64,000 bases of DNA, from the NCBI GenBank assembly GCA_963969395.1, contig OZ017796.1, forward strand, positions 30,742,243 to 30,806,242, written 5' to 3'. The stretch comes from Pseudoscleropodium purum. Taxonomy: Eukaryota > Streptophyta > Bryopsida > Hypnales > Brachytheciaceae. Under the pieces are notes generated by a model. The model was not told the DNA's origin. It searched no databases and saw only the letters and a list, made by a program, of their open reading frames with translations. The position numbers were made by a program, and so were the translations under genes. Positions 48,369 through 61,600 of the stretch are shown in pieces; the first letter of the stretch is position 1, and each line of letters opens with the position of its first letter.

Positions 48369-51300
48369 ATATAGGTTATATTTTTTTTCACCAACGTGTT
48401 TGTATGTTGGTTTTGAATCACTTCATGGTTTCAATTTTTTTTCATTTGAGTAGGTTTACAAATCAAATTTCACCTCCAAATGTATTGCTAGGAAAATTTC
48501 AACATCTTTTTTTAACATTAAAACATTATAATCTTGCAATTCATGCATTCAAATGACTCCAAATCTAACTTATGTTATTTAGAATATGTTCACTACAATA
48601 TTGTACAATTAAGATTTTTATAGCTTAGTGACATTTAAATTTATAGCACTTCAAAAGCAATGATGTATTTGAACCCAAAACGACCTTGGGCCTTCTAGGG
48701 TTAAGCAATCCTGCATATCTGAATCATAGGTTTCTTGAGTGCAAGAATTTTTCCATGTATCAAAACAAGGTTTAGAAGGATTCTATATTTTTTTAGAATT
48801 TTATATCTTAGAATTTAATTACTATAAATTTTTTAGTTGAAGATTTTGTTCAACCTATTCTTGTCATATAGGTCATTCCTATTTCCAACCATGGGTTGGT
48901 TGCAAAACCAACCAAGACTACAACCAATCATTATGTGCCATGACTGCATTATAAATTGTGCCATAATTAATCTCCTATTTTTCTCCTACTCATTGAAAAG
49001 AATGAAGCCTATATGATGGGAATGGATCTTTGGTCAAAAATGGGTTGGCTACCATATAACATCTTCATGTTTTATAGGAGACTGAAAATTCACTTCAATC
49101 ATTATGGATTGGTGTAAATTAAAAGTCTATTCACCTAGGTCCCATGTGAAGTCCTAAACTCTTGAAAGAATGGAGGATTGACACCAAGACTATGTACCAT
49201 TGTTAGAAAGTAGACTCTCTATAGTGAACACACACAAGCTCTTTTATAGGCTCACATATAGGAACTACTTGTTTTTAGATGTATTAAATTTCAATCTACT
49301 AAATTAAATTTCAAATTTCTACAAGCTTGAATTATCATCCATTTAACCCCTATGAGTCTTTAGTAGAGCAGGGATTATGTAGATATAGAGCATTTAATTT
49401 CAAGCAAAGTAAATTAATAACTTATTAATAAGAAGAATCTAGACAAAAGATTTTTCATTTTTGTAAATATTTTTTTCCTCTTTCCATCCTTTTATGAATA
49501 AATTCAAAATCTTTTACTAAAGTAAAAGGCATTGAATAATTACATTTGCTATATTGATGAAGAATAGACAAAAATTGCTCTTTTAACAATATTGGATGTA
49601 CTTCATCCATTTTGTATAGCTCTGATAGTAAGCTTTTGAAAACATTCATAAACCAACCTAGAGAGACTTAATGAATGTTAAGAGTTAAGCATTCACAAAG
49701 AGACTATTTAAATCTGAAGGGTTAACCATTTATCATTCTTCTCAATTTGAGTGGTTTACATCTATTTATCTATTTTCATCTATTTTTTAATACACTACAT
49801 TTTTAATTATTTGCTAGCTATATTCTAATTGTAGGAAAAAAAATTTGTTCTCTAATATATCAAGTTGTTTATATTAAACTTAGAAATCACCATATTACCA
49901 ATGTACCATATGCTAGGGTTAATTTTGGACATCTATTATAGGTGATTAGGCAATAAAATAATCATTTATCAAGTTATCTCTTGGAATTGATAACATTTTT
50001 GTTATTGACAACGTTACTTTATTAACTGCTTATGCAAAACTAGTTTGCAAATGGAATGTCTTTGGTGATGAAAATATTGTTTTGGTAATGGGAATGCTAT
50101 TAGAAAAAAGAATGTAATGTCACGAAGGCCACTAGATTTAAATAAGGTATGCAAATATTGCAAATTTAAAAAATAATAATAATTTTATTGCCAGTCCAAA
50201 ATCTAAAGGCCCTCTTGAAGCGCAATTTTTTTCTAATGCTTATAATTTTCAATAATATTATAAACATACATGTCTATATCATACTTAAAAATTTAGATAT
50301 TTTCAAAAAGGTGACTAAGATTGGATTGATGTTGTCTTGCTAAGCAATAGAAGCAACTACAAAGAATGCAAGTGAACCAACTCCTTTATCATTGATCTAT
50401 TAGAATCCTTTCGACAATTTTCTTGAATCAACAATTGAATACATCATTCTTTTCATCCTATAAAACCTACTTCAATTTGACACTTTGTTTGGTGGGTGTT
50501 GGAGGTCCATTGGATAAATGTACAATAAATTAGTGAAGTGAATGCACTTTTTGTATCTCATAAGTTTATCAAGGTGCATCCCAAAATTATAAGAAACACA
50601 TTTCACTGGACCAAGGTTGGGCACCTATAATCGCCATATATTTGTGATTGAACAATAAGTGACCAAACTGTGGAAGAAAGAATAATTTGTATTCTATAAC
50701 AATTAGAATAGAAAGAATAGTAAAGTAAAAGTAAAAAACTTTGGTCCAGAAATTAGAAAGATATTTGACTTCCAAAATTTGTTTGAGTAGAGGGTGAATG
50801 CAAGAAACACTAATCATTTTTGTTGCATTGTCCACAGTACTCGTGATTTTTTGGGGAGTGTTGTATAAATAGAAAAATAATTTTAAAAATTAAAAAATAT
50901 TTAATGTACAAACTTTTAAGAAGAAAGTAGCCTTGGAAGGAAAAGAAAATAAAATTTAAGTAAGAGAACTAGAAAAGTACAAAATCTCATGAAAATAGAT
51001 ACTTTGATGTTTTAATTTGTAAAAAATAGGGAAAACAATCTTTGAAGAACCTAAAAATTGAAAATTTGAGAAGACTTGATGATGAATAGATTTCACCAAA
51101 AGAATCATCTTGAAACATTTTTATTGTTTAGAATTGCCTGTGTAAGTGAGACCTATTTGTATGAATGTAGAAGACATATAATAATATTTTTTAAAGTGTT
51201 TTTCTATGGTCACATGTCTTTCTAGTGTAGAAATAGACCACACAAATTTCGGTTTTAGATCATTACTTTTGGGGGGTCCCTAGTGTTAAAAAATCCTAAA

Positions 51301-52239
51301 CCTCAAAGTGTGACAAATTACTTAAATTTAAATTTAAATATATAATGATTTTTGAAAATTTATGAAAAATAAATTCTTTAATTACTATCTAGTTACTAAT
51401 CTTTCAAAAAAAATTTAAATACATCAACTTCAATTTGCAAAAATTATAGCTAATGACAACTCAAAAACTACAAATGTGCCACAAATTACTACTAGTGTTT
51501 CTTGCATTTGCCCTAGATTGATGCTAGGATCACCCACCAATCTAGTACACTCATTGTAAAAGAATATGAGACACATTCAAATGGTGGATTTATGAAATGA
51601 CTTTTGTCAATGGCTTCCTTTCATGACTTTAGAGAATACGGGAAGAAGCTTTGCATTGAGAGAATTTATATGTGAAAAGTTTGATAACAATCTCAATTAA
51701 GAAGTAAATTAGTTCTATTGGGAACAAATTTTGCATTTACAAAAGTACATGTAAAAAGTTTGAGTATGACCTCACTCTAAAAGCAAAATGGTCCTATTTA
51801 AATAGAGGCCCTTGGTGTTGATATTTAGACAAAGTTGAAAATGGGTGCTCATACTTCATGGTCCATCCCAAGATATACATAAGGTTTAGAAACCCAAAGA
51901 TATGGTCAAACCTAAAGTTTGGTAACTTTAGTTATTAAAGTGTATGGAGTAATTCTTAGGTCATATGGAGTAATACTTATGTCAAAGATAAAAAGGCACA
52001 ATTTTTCTAGAAACATCTTTTCTTGTTTTCATTTGGTATATATGAATCCCTCCTAAATTATCCATTATTCAGGTATAAGAAAATATGCTTTGAAAAGATT
52101 TTGGGTGTGCAGCTTGCATATGACCCATGATTGACACATGAACCCCTACGATTCTTGTCACGACGGATTGATAATGAATCACAGCTAACTCTTATCTCGA
52201 CAAACAATCTCATTGCTTGGCAATGGAAGCTTTACAACA
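48369..52239. other. AT-rich intergenic DNA
   Basis: No gene is supported. A right-end-like motif of the TTAA repeat family (TTCTAGGGTTAA) lies at about 48693-48704 with related sequence to its left. Short ORFs here lack any domain or composition signal. Confidence 0.6.
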
Positions 52240-52455
52240 ATGGGCGGGACGTCCAAAATTAAAGGCAAAAGAGCAAAGGCAAGAGAATCGTTGCACAAGC
52301 TAATACGGAGTAGTAATTGGAGTCCTCCGCCAGCCATGAACGATCCATTGCTGATGACCATAGGCAAGGATTCAGACGTTTTGGATCCTGACCATGTCGT
52401 GGCACGCGCAATGTGTGTTCTCACTCAAGCTCATTGCATTCGGTGTGATCACTGA
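52240..52455 (+). CDS. Possible small basic protein, unrecognised
   Basis: A 71-codon ORF starts MGGTSKIKGKRAKARES and ends CIRCDH before TGA. Base composition is more balanced than the AT-rich surroundings, which is the only support. I know no homologue, and it could equally be part of an exon or a non-coding transcript. It converges with PRP18, whose stop is 458 bp away. Confidence 0.25.
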   Translation: MGGTSKIKGKRAKARESLHKLIRSSNWSPPPAMNDPLLMTIGKDSDVLDPDHVVARAMCVLTQAHCIRCDH

Positions 52456-52912
52456 GTCTCCATGGGTCATTCTGAAAACCTTCTGAAAACCTACATATTG
52501 ACTTCGCAATGGAAGTGCAAGCCAGTTCCTTCAAGCATTACTCATTCCTAGATAGGGGATGCATTTAAAACAGGGTTGAAAACGGAACTCCACTGAAGTA
52601 GTTTGAAGATGAAGTTAATTGATTCGGGCCAAAACATATTTCAAGTATTCAGCAACCATGCGTACTCAAACTACAAACTACAATAAGTTTGAAACTCCAA
52701 ACTTTCAAACCTTCAATGGAGAACTTTACAGTGTTGAATCCTACAAAAAGTTGTATTACCAATGGCCCTTCAGAACCTACCAAGTGCAGATAGTCAAAAT
52801 CCGGAACTCCTTTGCACCCTTAAACTTTGAATTCGTCTGCTGGCGAGGTGATTCTCCTCATTCAACGTACCCTACATCCCTAGACTAAACATACTTGTAC
52901 AAGAGGAACCGG

Positions 52913-55063
52913 TTAATGACTCTCTTCATCCCTAGCAGCCATAAGTCGTAACCTCTCATCAGCTGCAACACTGCCCGTCCGGGCTCTTTCCTCCATTAGC
53001 AAGGATTGAAGATCACTCCCATTTGCAAGGCTATTAAACTCCACGGACTTGGATGGCATGGATGGATATCGCCTCTGACACAGGGTCATCAACCTCTTGA
53101 TGGATTGCAGATATTTCCTTGTGGTCTCATCGTTCATGATATGCGCAACACTGTTGGTATAAATCTTCTCACGAGCTGAACGCTCGTGGATACCCACCAT
53201 AGTGACTCCAATGGGCCACGGTGCATTCCCGATAGCCAGTTTGATGTATTGATCCATAGCTGTCAAATAATCTCGCTCCATGCACTTATTGACAACGATC
53301 ATAAGAGCAGTTCGAATATCATCAGGTAGCATCTGTAAGAAAACCAACTCCCGATGTTAAAAATCTCCAGATGAGAAGCTCCCAGATTTTTGCCATTCCA
53401 AAACCTTACGACATGATCCATAGCAAGACAACATTCTCAACCGCAGGTATTGAACCTCCACTTCTGCAGATACCTTGACTACTCTAAATTTGTAAAGACA
53501 TGCAGCTCTATGGCCGTAGAAGTTCTAGCGGCGGTGACCTTGAATGCAGGAGTGATATAACACAGATACCGAAGCTCCTAAATAGGTATCATTTTACTTG
53601 CAAAACGCACTTCTGAACTGACCATCACGAAAGCAGATATGACATAATGGAACACGGCATAGTGGACGTGACCAAGCCTAAGTAAACAAAGAGAGGACTG
53701 TACCAATGATGAAATGGTTCTTACTTTTTTGCGACACATCTTGAAAAGAGGCTTCAGATATCGAGCACACTGCTTAAAAGTAGCCACACTTGACTTGCCG
53801 CGTCCAGTTCTTCGCTCAGCTTCAGGCCGATTTGCTAGCTCCTCCTCCCACTCCAGAAGCAACCGCTTAAAGAACACCAAAATCTTATCTTCATCCGAAA
53901 GTTCATCAAAGTTGGCTCTCAACCTCTGCAGTAATCAACATGATAATTTAATATAAAAGCTTGGAGAAGATATAACCAAATAACGAGCTCGTTACGCTCA
54001 AAACCCTGGCCAAAGAAAGCTTACGAAACTCAATATTTCAAAATGAGATTCCCCAGCGGAGAAGCAAAACCTAAATTACTCCTCTGGACTAGGAGTTAAA
54101 ATGCCATTGACAGTGCACTTCCCCACCTTCATACAATAAACCCCACACTAACCCCAAGGACTGTTTGCAAAAGAATTTCGTCCATACTGTAAGAAAGTAA
54201 GTTCCCTGTAAAAATGATTCATGAACCAAATTTCTGTGGAAGGTCCAAGACTCGGTTGTAAGAAGTTTCAATCATGTAACGCAATGTTGTACTTGCTAAG
54301 CCATTTAAAACTAAGGGGTGTGTGCGAACGGCATGATTTCTTTACTAATTCGAAAATTTGAGTTTTCCTAGCACACAAAACTCCATGCTTCAAAATGAGA
54401 TTCGCCAGCAAAAAAACAAACCCTAAATTCCTCCTTTGCTCTACAATTGATACATACCTTCACATCCTTGTCATTTTCAATTCCAGAAGAGAACCCCCCC
54501 TCGCCAGTGATGTTCTCCTCCCCACCGCCACCACCGTCCTTGTCGCCATCAACAACGCCCTCCTTCTCTTTGTTCTTCTCTTTCCGCGGCTCCAATCGCC
54601 CGTGCTTCTGGAGCATCCTGAGCTCCGCCATATCCACGAGAAAATCGTTCCGCTGCCCTTCCATGAGCTCGCTGTCGATCTCGCCAGTCTTCATGAGCGC
54701 TTTCAACCTCGCCGCCCGCGCGTCGTCATCTTCCCCGAAGAGCGTGATTGGTTGCTTCAAGTATCGCAACCTCTTAATCACTTCCTCCTTCAACAAACCA
54801 ACTTCATTCGCCTCCACTACCTTACCGCTCTCCTTCGATTGCGACGAAAGCTCGGGCAGTGAAGCATTAGCTTCGGGTCCCGGATCCTGCGAACCCGGGG
54901 CGCCCTTCCGCTTGGCCTTCTCGAGCAACACCTTCTTCTCGTCCTCTTTCCGACGCTCCAACTCCCGCTGGTCGATCTCCCCCCGGCGAACGAACTTGCG
55001 CCCTCCAAAGTCCTCTTTCGCAGCTTTTCTCTTCCGTTCCAACTCGGCCTTCAGCGCATCCAT
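52913..55063 (-). CDS. PRP18: Pre-mRNA-splicing factor PRP18
   Basis: Second-step spliceosome factor that acts with SLU7 and the U5 snRNP in 3' splice-site docking. Three minus-strand exons, 55063-54458, 53925-53725 and 53332-52913, are all phase 0 with GT-AG introns and encode 408 residues, close to the ~420 of plant PRP18. Residues 1-60 are a charged, Lys/Arg/Glu-rich helix. Residues 93-130 form the SFM/PRP4-like motif (KQPITLFGEDDDARAARLKAL). The all-helical Prp18 domain begins about residue 203 (LRANFDELSDEDKILVFFK). The strongly conserved loop GNAPWPIGVTMVGIHERSAR lies at 304-323, and the C-terminal NSLANGSDLQSLL is family-typical. The ends of exon 2 (CRKK) and start of exon 3 (MLPDDIR) join exactly as in other plants. 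The stop is TAA. Confidence 0.95.
54039..54440. repeat. Two-copy ~48-bp repeat in PRP18 intron 1
   Basis: The block beginning TCAAAATGAGATTCCCCAGC (about 54039-54085) recurs, diverged, beginning TCAAAATGAGATTCGCCAGC (about 54392-54440). Both end in an AAACC(C)TAAATT(A/C)CTCCT run, one just inside the exon 1 donor. A local duplication within the intron is likely. Confidence 0.7.
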
Positions 55064-55347
55064 CTCTGTAAAAATTATCCAAAACTACGAGTTCTATGCA
55101 CGATAAAAAGGCTCTAGAGCGACATCGTGGTTATACACAAGTGATTCTACGCAAGCATGGTCGCGTGTAAGGCTGGCTGTGCACAATTCACAAGCACCGA
55201 CGCTGGTTGTGGGGTAACCCTAAATCGCTTCCTAGCGAGGGTCTTCTGTTCGGAAGCGTTCAAGCAATCTGCGTTCCCTAGACGATCCCAATGACGTTCG
55301 CATTGATAGCCAAAGCACTGCCACGTCATCTCATTGCATTGGCACAA

Positions 55348-55676
55348 TTAGCCCGTTTACACTCCCTGCTGGCCGGCGCAGGCGACCCGCATCTGCCTGC
55401 GGCAGGGAGTGGAAGTGGTTCCCACATCCTGCTGGCAGGCAGTAAAATTAACCCTCCTTTAGCCCCAAATTTGTCCAATAAATCCAATTTGTAAATCCAA
55501 TTTGTAGCCTTTATAGCAAGTGGAGGTAGGTTCCCTGCCAAACCGTAGGTCCCCTGCCACTTGAAACTGACTGTCACGAAACGGAGTCCTGTCTGTGCGC
55601 CGCATGTTTAGCTCTTTTAACTCAAGCCCAATTTGGGACTCCCTGCCAGCAGGCGCAGGGAGTGTAAACAAGCTAA
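55348..55676. mobile_element. MITE in the PRP18 5' region
   Basis: A 329-bp element with terminal inverted repeats of about 22 bp and two mismatches (left TTAGCCCGTTTACACTCCC, right GGGAGTGTAAACAAGCTAA). It is GC-richer than its surroundings, and short CCCTGC / GCAGGG palindromes recur inside. I could not define a target duplication. It starts 285 bp upstream of the PRP18 start codon, so it may lie in the promoter or 5' UTR. Confidence 0.65.
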
Positions 55677-58600
55677 ATGATGACACAAAAACTTTGAAGG
55701 TAGATTGTGAGAGCAATTTTTTCTTAAATCCATCACTGGCAATTACAGAGTGTAAAATATGTCTCCTATACTGTAATTGCCCTTCAAAGAGTGTAAAATA
55801 TGTCTCGTACTTCAAAAGTTTCAAAATACTTGTATCATCTAAAGTTTGTTACTAAGGATACGAAAATGCGGAAAACTGTATGGAGGGTATAGACAATGTA
55901 AAAGATGAAGGACAATAGGAGGGAGACCTTTCAAGATCTCAAATTCTTTCTATATAAGAAAACTCCTTGAATTCATGGATGCAAGTAATCAAGACTCCTC
56001 AATAAGTATATTGAAATTCTTACAAAATGGTATCAAATACAAGATAACAACAATTTTAATTAAAGATACCCTTTTTTAATGTCATATAAGGTGAAAAGAG
56101 ACAAAAAGTGTCTTACAAATGGACTCAAGGACTGCATTTTTTTGGCAACTTGTACATCCTTGTTCTCTGAATTTTAGCCCCCAAAATGATCTATTTGAAT
56201 TTGAGCTCAACTAATGAAATAAAGTCAATTAATCCTAATTTTCGTTCTAATTTGAAATTTCAAAAAAATTATAAAATCGAATTATTTATAGTTATTTGAA
56301 CTTTGAATCTATAATTGTGGTATACTAAACTTTTAATTTTGGATAACACCACAATGTTCCAAACTATAATATACATGTTATATGCATTTTCTTTACTATT
56401 ACTTGCAAAAATATAAAAAATTTGAAAATTTTATAACTTATAGAAGATATGTGATTTCATCTTTAAAAAATAAAGCAAAGAGTATAGAGCAAAGATCAAG
56501 GAGTTTGGACGCTCATGTGATTTAAGAATTTGAAAATGGAAAATTTCATAGAAAGTCAATCTCATGATGAAAAACAATCAAGTATAGGTGAATTTAGAAA
56601 ACAAATGAAAATTTGGAAATTTGATAATCCTAAAAATAAAAGTTTTCAATGTATTTGGTCTTTGATTTGGATAATTCCAATGTTTTAGATCAAAGGCTAA
56701 AACACTTTGACAAAATGTTTATTTTAAAAGAGATTTTTTCTCACTTTCTTATTTTCAATTTTTCTCAAAAGAACTTTGAAATTCAATATCTTAAAGTTTT
56801 TAATCCTTTAAGGACTTGATTCATTGTGAAATGGTCAAACTTCTTATTTGAGCTAATTTTAGCCTTTTCAATAGTGTTCAAACAATAATATGATATTTTT
56901 ACTACTTAAAATTCTAAATTCTATATCACTTTGAGAAATTGCAATATGTTTCGTGAAAATTTGTAATTGTTATCATTTTTTTTGCAAAAAATGAACATAA
57001 ATTAATATAAATAGCAAAAACAATCCAAATTATTTGAAATTTTCTTGAGAGATAAAAGTAGCAATAGAGATCAGCATAAAAAATTTCAATTGGTTATTTT
57101 ATTTTTTACATCCAAAATAGCCACACCAAACACCTTGAAGTCAAATTTGACTATCAAAGCAAATTTATCCTTTTATTTAATTTATATACAAAAAATTTAT
57201 ATTTTTTGCTAGTAGAAAAATAAATTTTCTATTTATTTATTTATTTTCCAATAATTTGAAAATAAAAATAAAATTATTGTGTTTTTTCAAAGCTAAAGGT
57301 GGAAATAAATTTATATCAATTACAATATATATTAGAATAATCTATAATTTTTATTGTATATGAAAAGTGGAATCAGAATCATAACTTTATAATTTAAATT
57401 GAAAATACATTTTTTTTTATTTTAAATATGAATGAAAAGCACACTATATTGTGTTATTTGGATTTTAACACAGGGAGCTTTCGATTGCAATAACTTTTTC
57501 AATTTTTGACAATTTTCAAAACTTTAAAATGGAGTAGAAACAAAATTTATCAAACTTAGTTTTTTTAGTTGAAATCAAATTCCAGAAATAGTTATTTTAA
57601 AAGTTGTAATTGAGGTTGACCAAGACAAATCCACTTTTTAGATGCTTGCATGTTTAAGGGTTAATTGGGATTATTATGTATATAATTCAATATCATCAAC
57701 ATGGTTGTATATTTAATTCAATTTCATCAAGCAATACTTTTGATGAGCAAAAAAATTTAGGCATGGCATTGCCGTACTCATCATCCAAATTATAAACTTT
57801 GGAACACATAAGGGTTTAAATGTTGGTTAAAAGTGCTTCCAAATCTATTGTGAAGAGAATAGTGTCATAACATATTTTCACTACCTAGTCACTACCTACT
57901 CACTACTTAGTCATTACCTACTCAAGAGAGTTGAGCAACTCATGTCAATTAATCACTTCAATTAATCACTTCACCTCCCATAATAAATGAAAAATACAAT
58001 TTTAGATACAAATGCAAGGACAAAAATGAATATGAATACAAATATTGATGAAATATATATATTTTTCATATTTTTGGCAACATAAGAGTTCAAATTCATA
58101 AATTTTTTTAAAAATAAAATCACTATTGATATTAAAGTAGTTCATTTCAATTACCTCCTTTCCAAAATAAATGAAAACAACAACCATGGCACACTCCTTC
58201 AAGATATACTTTTTCACTACTTACTCTCACAATTTCATCCATAAAGAAGGTCACATATTCATTTTTATTATATACATCCAAAATTGGAAGTACTCTTAAA
58301 TTTAAAATTCAACAAAGGTAACTTAAAGAAATTAGTGTTTTTTTTATATATATTTATATTTGAAACATACGGCCTTCAAGGGCCATAGCTAAAACAAACC
58401 TAACACCACCATGGCAATCTATGAACCCAACTCCGTTAAGAACAATTAGAGGGACAAACCCCTCCTCATGCACTAGCACAAAGAGCCCATACACAAACAA
58501 CATCAATATTTGAACCGGAAAACTTGTAGATTTCATTGGAAGTCCCTACCACTTCCATATCACCTGAGGTAGTTTAAGGTCATTTCGGACAAAAATTTTT

Positions 58601-61600
58601 ATATTTCTTATCATACAAGGGACATGTTGTTACAATTATTGCAGTGGGTGCACTATAAAGAGAAGTGTAGCTAATTGTCACCCCTTTCTAAATCCAACCT
58701 TTTTAGATTCTTGCCTAAAATATACTACTCCTAAATTCTAGGATTACTTTTAGATGAGCTTAATTTTTTCTACCTTGATGTATATTGAAGTAAATGCACA
58801 TGTATTTTGTGGTACATTGATACCAAAGAGATAATTATAAACAATAGTAGAAAAGCAATGACTACTATGACAAAAAAATCAACAAAAAAGTGTTGATGTC
58901 ATTTGTATCTTTGGTTGCATTGTCTTAGACAATACCTAACAAAAATATTGTTGTCAAATTTGTTATGGTGGTCAAGTCTAAATAATAACAATAATAATTC
59001 ATTTATAAATTTGCTCAATAAATGGTCAATACATGGCAAGCCAAAGACTGGCCCTATACAACTACCACATAGGTAAAAAACAACACATAGATAGGACTAA
59101 AAATATACTTAATAATTTAATGAGAAGAAAGTTAAACCTTGTAATTTAATTAGAAGAATGAAGACATCATTTTTTAATAACTTGGTGATTGGTTGCAAAG
59201 GAGAACTAACTTTGGTAAATTAAAAATGGAGAAGATAAGCTCTTTATATAAATGTAATATGGGATATGTAAATAAAAACTATGAAGTGGTTCATGTACAT
59301 ATCCCATATAGTTTGTTCTACCTTTTATCACCCGATTTGTATAAACAACTTTTCTTCTCCTCTCTTCTACCAATGAAATGACCTTTCTTCTATCATCCAA
59401 GGATAAAAAACTTGTCTCTTTCTTCTAGATAAATAAATTTTTAATCCTAGAATTCCATCCATGATGATTAAACTATCATTCAAATAATGAAACATATTGT
59501 ACCTCAAAATTAACAGAAAAGTGTTAATTTTTTTGTTAATTGGAACGTTGTACTATTTGAATCAACAAAAATTTAGTGACCATTTTGTTAGCTTGTATCA
59601 AATCAACAAAAAATTGCTAAAATGGTCAATACAAAATCCCAATCAACAAAAAATTAATAATTTTTTGTTGATTTGGATACCATTTTCTGGTAGTGAAAAC
59701 TCAAAAGCAATTAAGGTTTCAAATGCAATTTAAGTGTTTGCACCAAGAAGGAGAACCATCACCTTTACCTAGTGTGGCACATGATATAAGTGAGTGGGGT
59801 ATATGTTCACTATTTGGGCTTATAATCTCTAAAATAATTAGGAATTTGTTACTTTCTATACTACCAATGTTGATTGACTAGAGGTTTGGGGGCTTTGTTT
59901 TTGGCTTCAAAGACTTTGGTGATAGAAATTTAACCCTCACATGGATATAAAAACTCAAAAGAATGGTCATAGAAACCAACCTTGGGGATCAACTTGAACC
60001 TCTTATAATTAACTTGTCTCCACATATGCACCTTCATCATTGAGATGTTATAAACCAACATTTGAAGGGCACTAATGCAGAACACAATGTCCATTGCAGA
60101 CACTATTGTTGAGAGGCGATACAAAGATCCATCTAGTTGTTGCATGATGTTGATGAATCAATACAAGAGACGGTCTAATGGCAAGACAAGAGATTTTTTA
60201 GTTAGGCTTCAATGTTTGGAGGCAATTGCCTTATTTGAAGCATCAAGAAGTTGTAGATGATGCATAATTTCAACCTAGATTCCTTTCTTCCCTTTCTTAT
60301 GCATGAGTCTATTAGTATCGTTGTAGATTAGACTTATATAATACATAGACAATATAATGTCTAATATTTCACCATCATTGATCTATCTATTGTTGTTGTT
60401 GATTTTGCACTTTCTATAAATTGTAAACAAGAAAAATAATGAGTCCCATACAATCCATATATAGAATTAGCAAATATCGTTTTAGCATTTTTATCTTCTC
60501 TCAAGAACTAATTTTTCAACATTTTTGTTATACTATGCATACTATCAAATAATCCAATACTCAATAAAGAATCTATTATACAATATTTTGCAATGGTTTC
60601 CAACGAATAAACTATGTGAATTTTTCAAAGTATTGAAATATTGTTGAAATGTTTGGAAGTTGATGTTTAAAATAGATGTATATAGAAGTGTCCTATGTTC
60701 TTATGATTAAATATGAATTCTTGTTATTAGAACTATTGGGAGTAAATCATAAATTGATAAAGAAATTTGAATATGGAATAACTCAATAATCCTTCAATTC
60801 TTAAAGGTCTAATTTATTTTTATTAAAATAAATAATGAAATTGTGTGTAAAAAAATCCATAAATTATTTGAAATAACATAAAGTGACATCATTTTGTGGA
60901 TTCAATTGTGTGGCATCAAAATTCCATGGCTTTAGTTGTGCCTATTCATACAATTCTAGTATACCCAAGTTCATCAATATAGAAATATATCACTAAATAT
61001 TGGCTAAACTAGTTTCAACATGATGATCGTCATTGCAAATAGAAATTCTAACCTTGTGGAGAAGGTGGAGTCTTTTTTTCCTATACTTGACTCTTGAAGG
61101 CTATTTTTTTATTCTTTATGTAGAAAAATTTTAAACTTGAGAGCAAATATATTTCCTCAAATACTTTATATTCTATTCTATTCCTTAAAATACATTCAAT
61201 ACATTCACTCAATATAAAAGAAAAATATAAAAATTCTTGATGTTATTATTTCAAAGTCAACTTGAAGTTTTTGTGTAAAGAGAATAAGTCTTCACTCTTG
61301 TCCAATGTTACACAATATGATAGGAAGGTTAATATATCTTGAAATCTCAATTGTTATAATTTGTAATTACAGAATTATAATCTTCCAAATATTTAGATGT
61401 TGAAAAAGAATAATGAAGGACTTAATACCTTTTTGGAAACCTTTTTATACCAATAAGGAAGATAGGATCTTTTTGGTCCTCATCTTGAATTTGCCCCCCC
61501 ATAGTTTTAGCACTTGTTCATTGTCGATTCAATTATAATAGAGTTCAATGCTAATTCAATATACTTTTTGGCATTCTATCATTGCTTAGGCAATGCCCAT

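Noticed and set aside
54447..55106. 219-codon plus-strand ORF
   Set aside because: It is the antisense shadow of PRP18 exon 1. It is Ser-rich with no domain, while the minus strand encodes a recognisable protein.
59683..59695. CACTA transposon end (TTTTCTGGTAGTG)
   Set aside because: The end motif fits, but I could not find a matching left end or a 3-bp duplication, so it is at most a truncated remnant.
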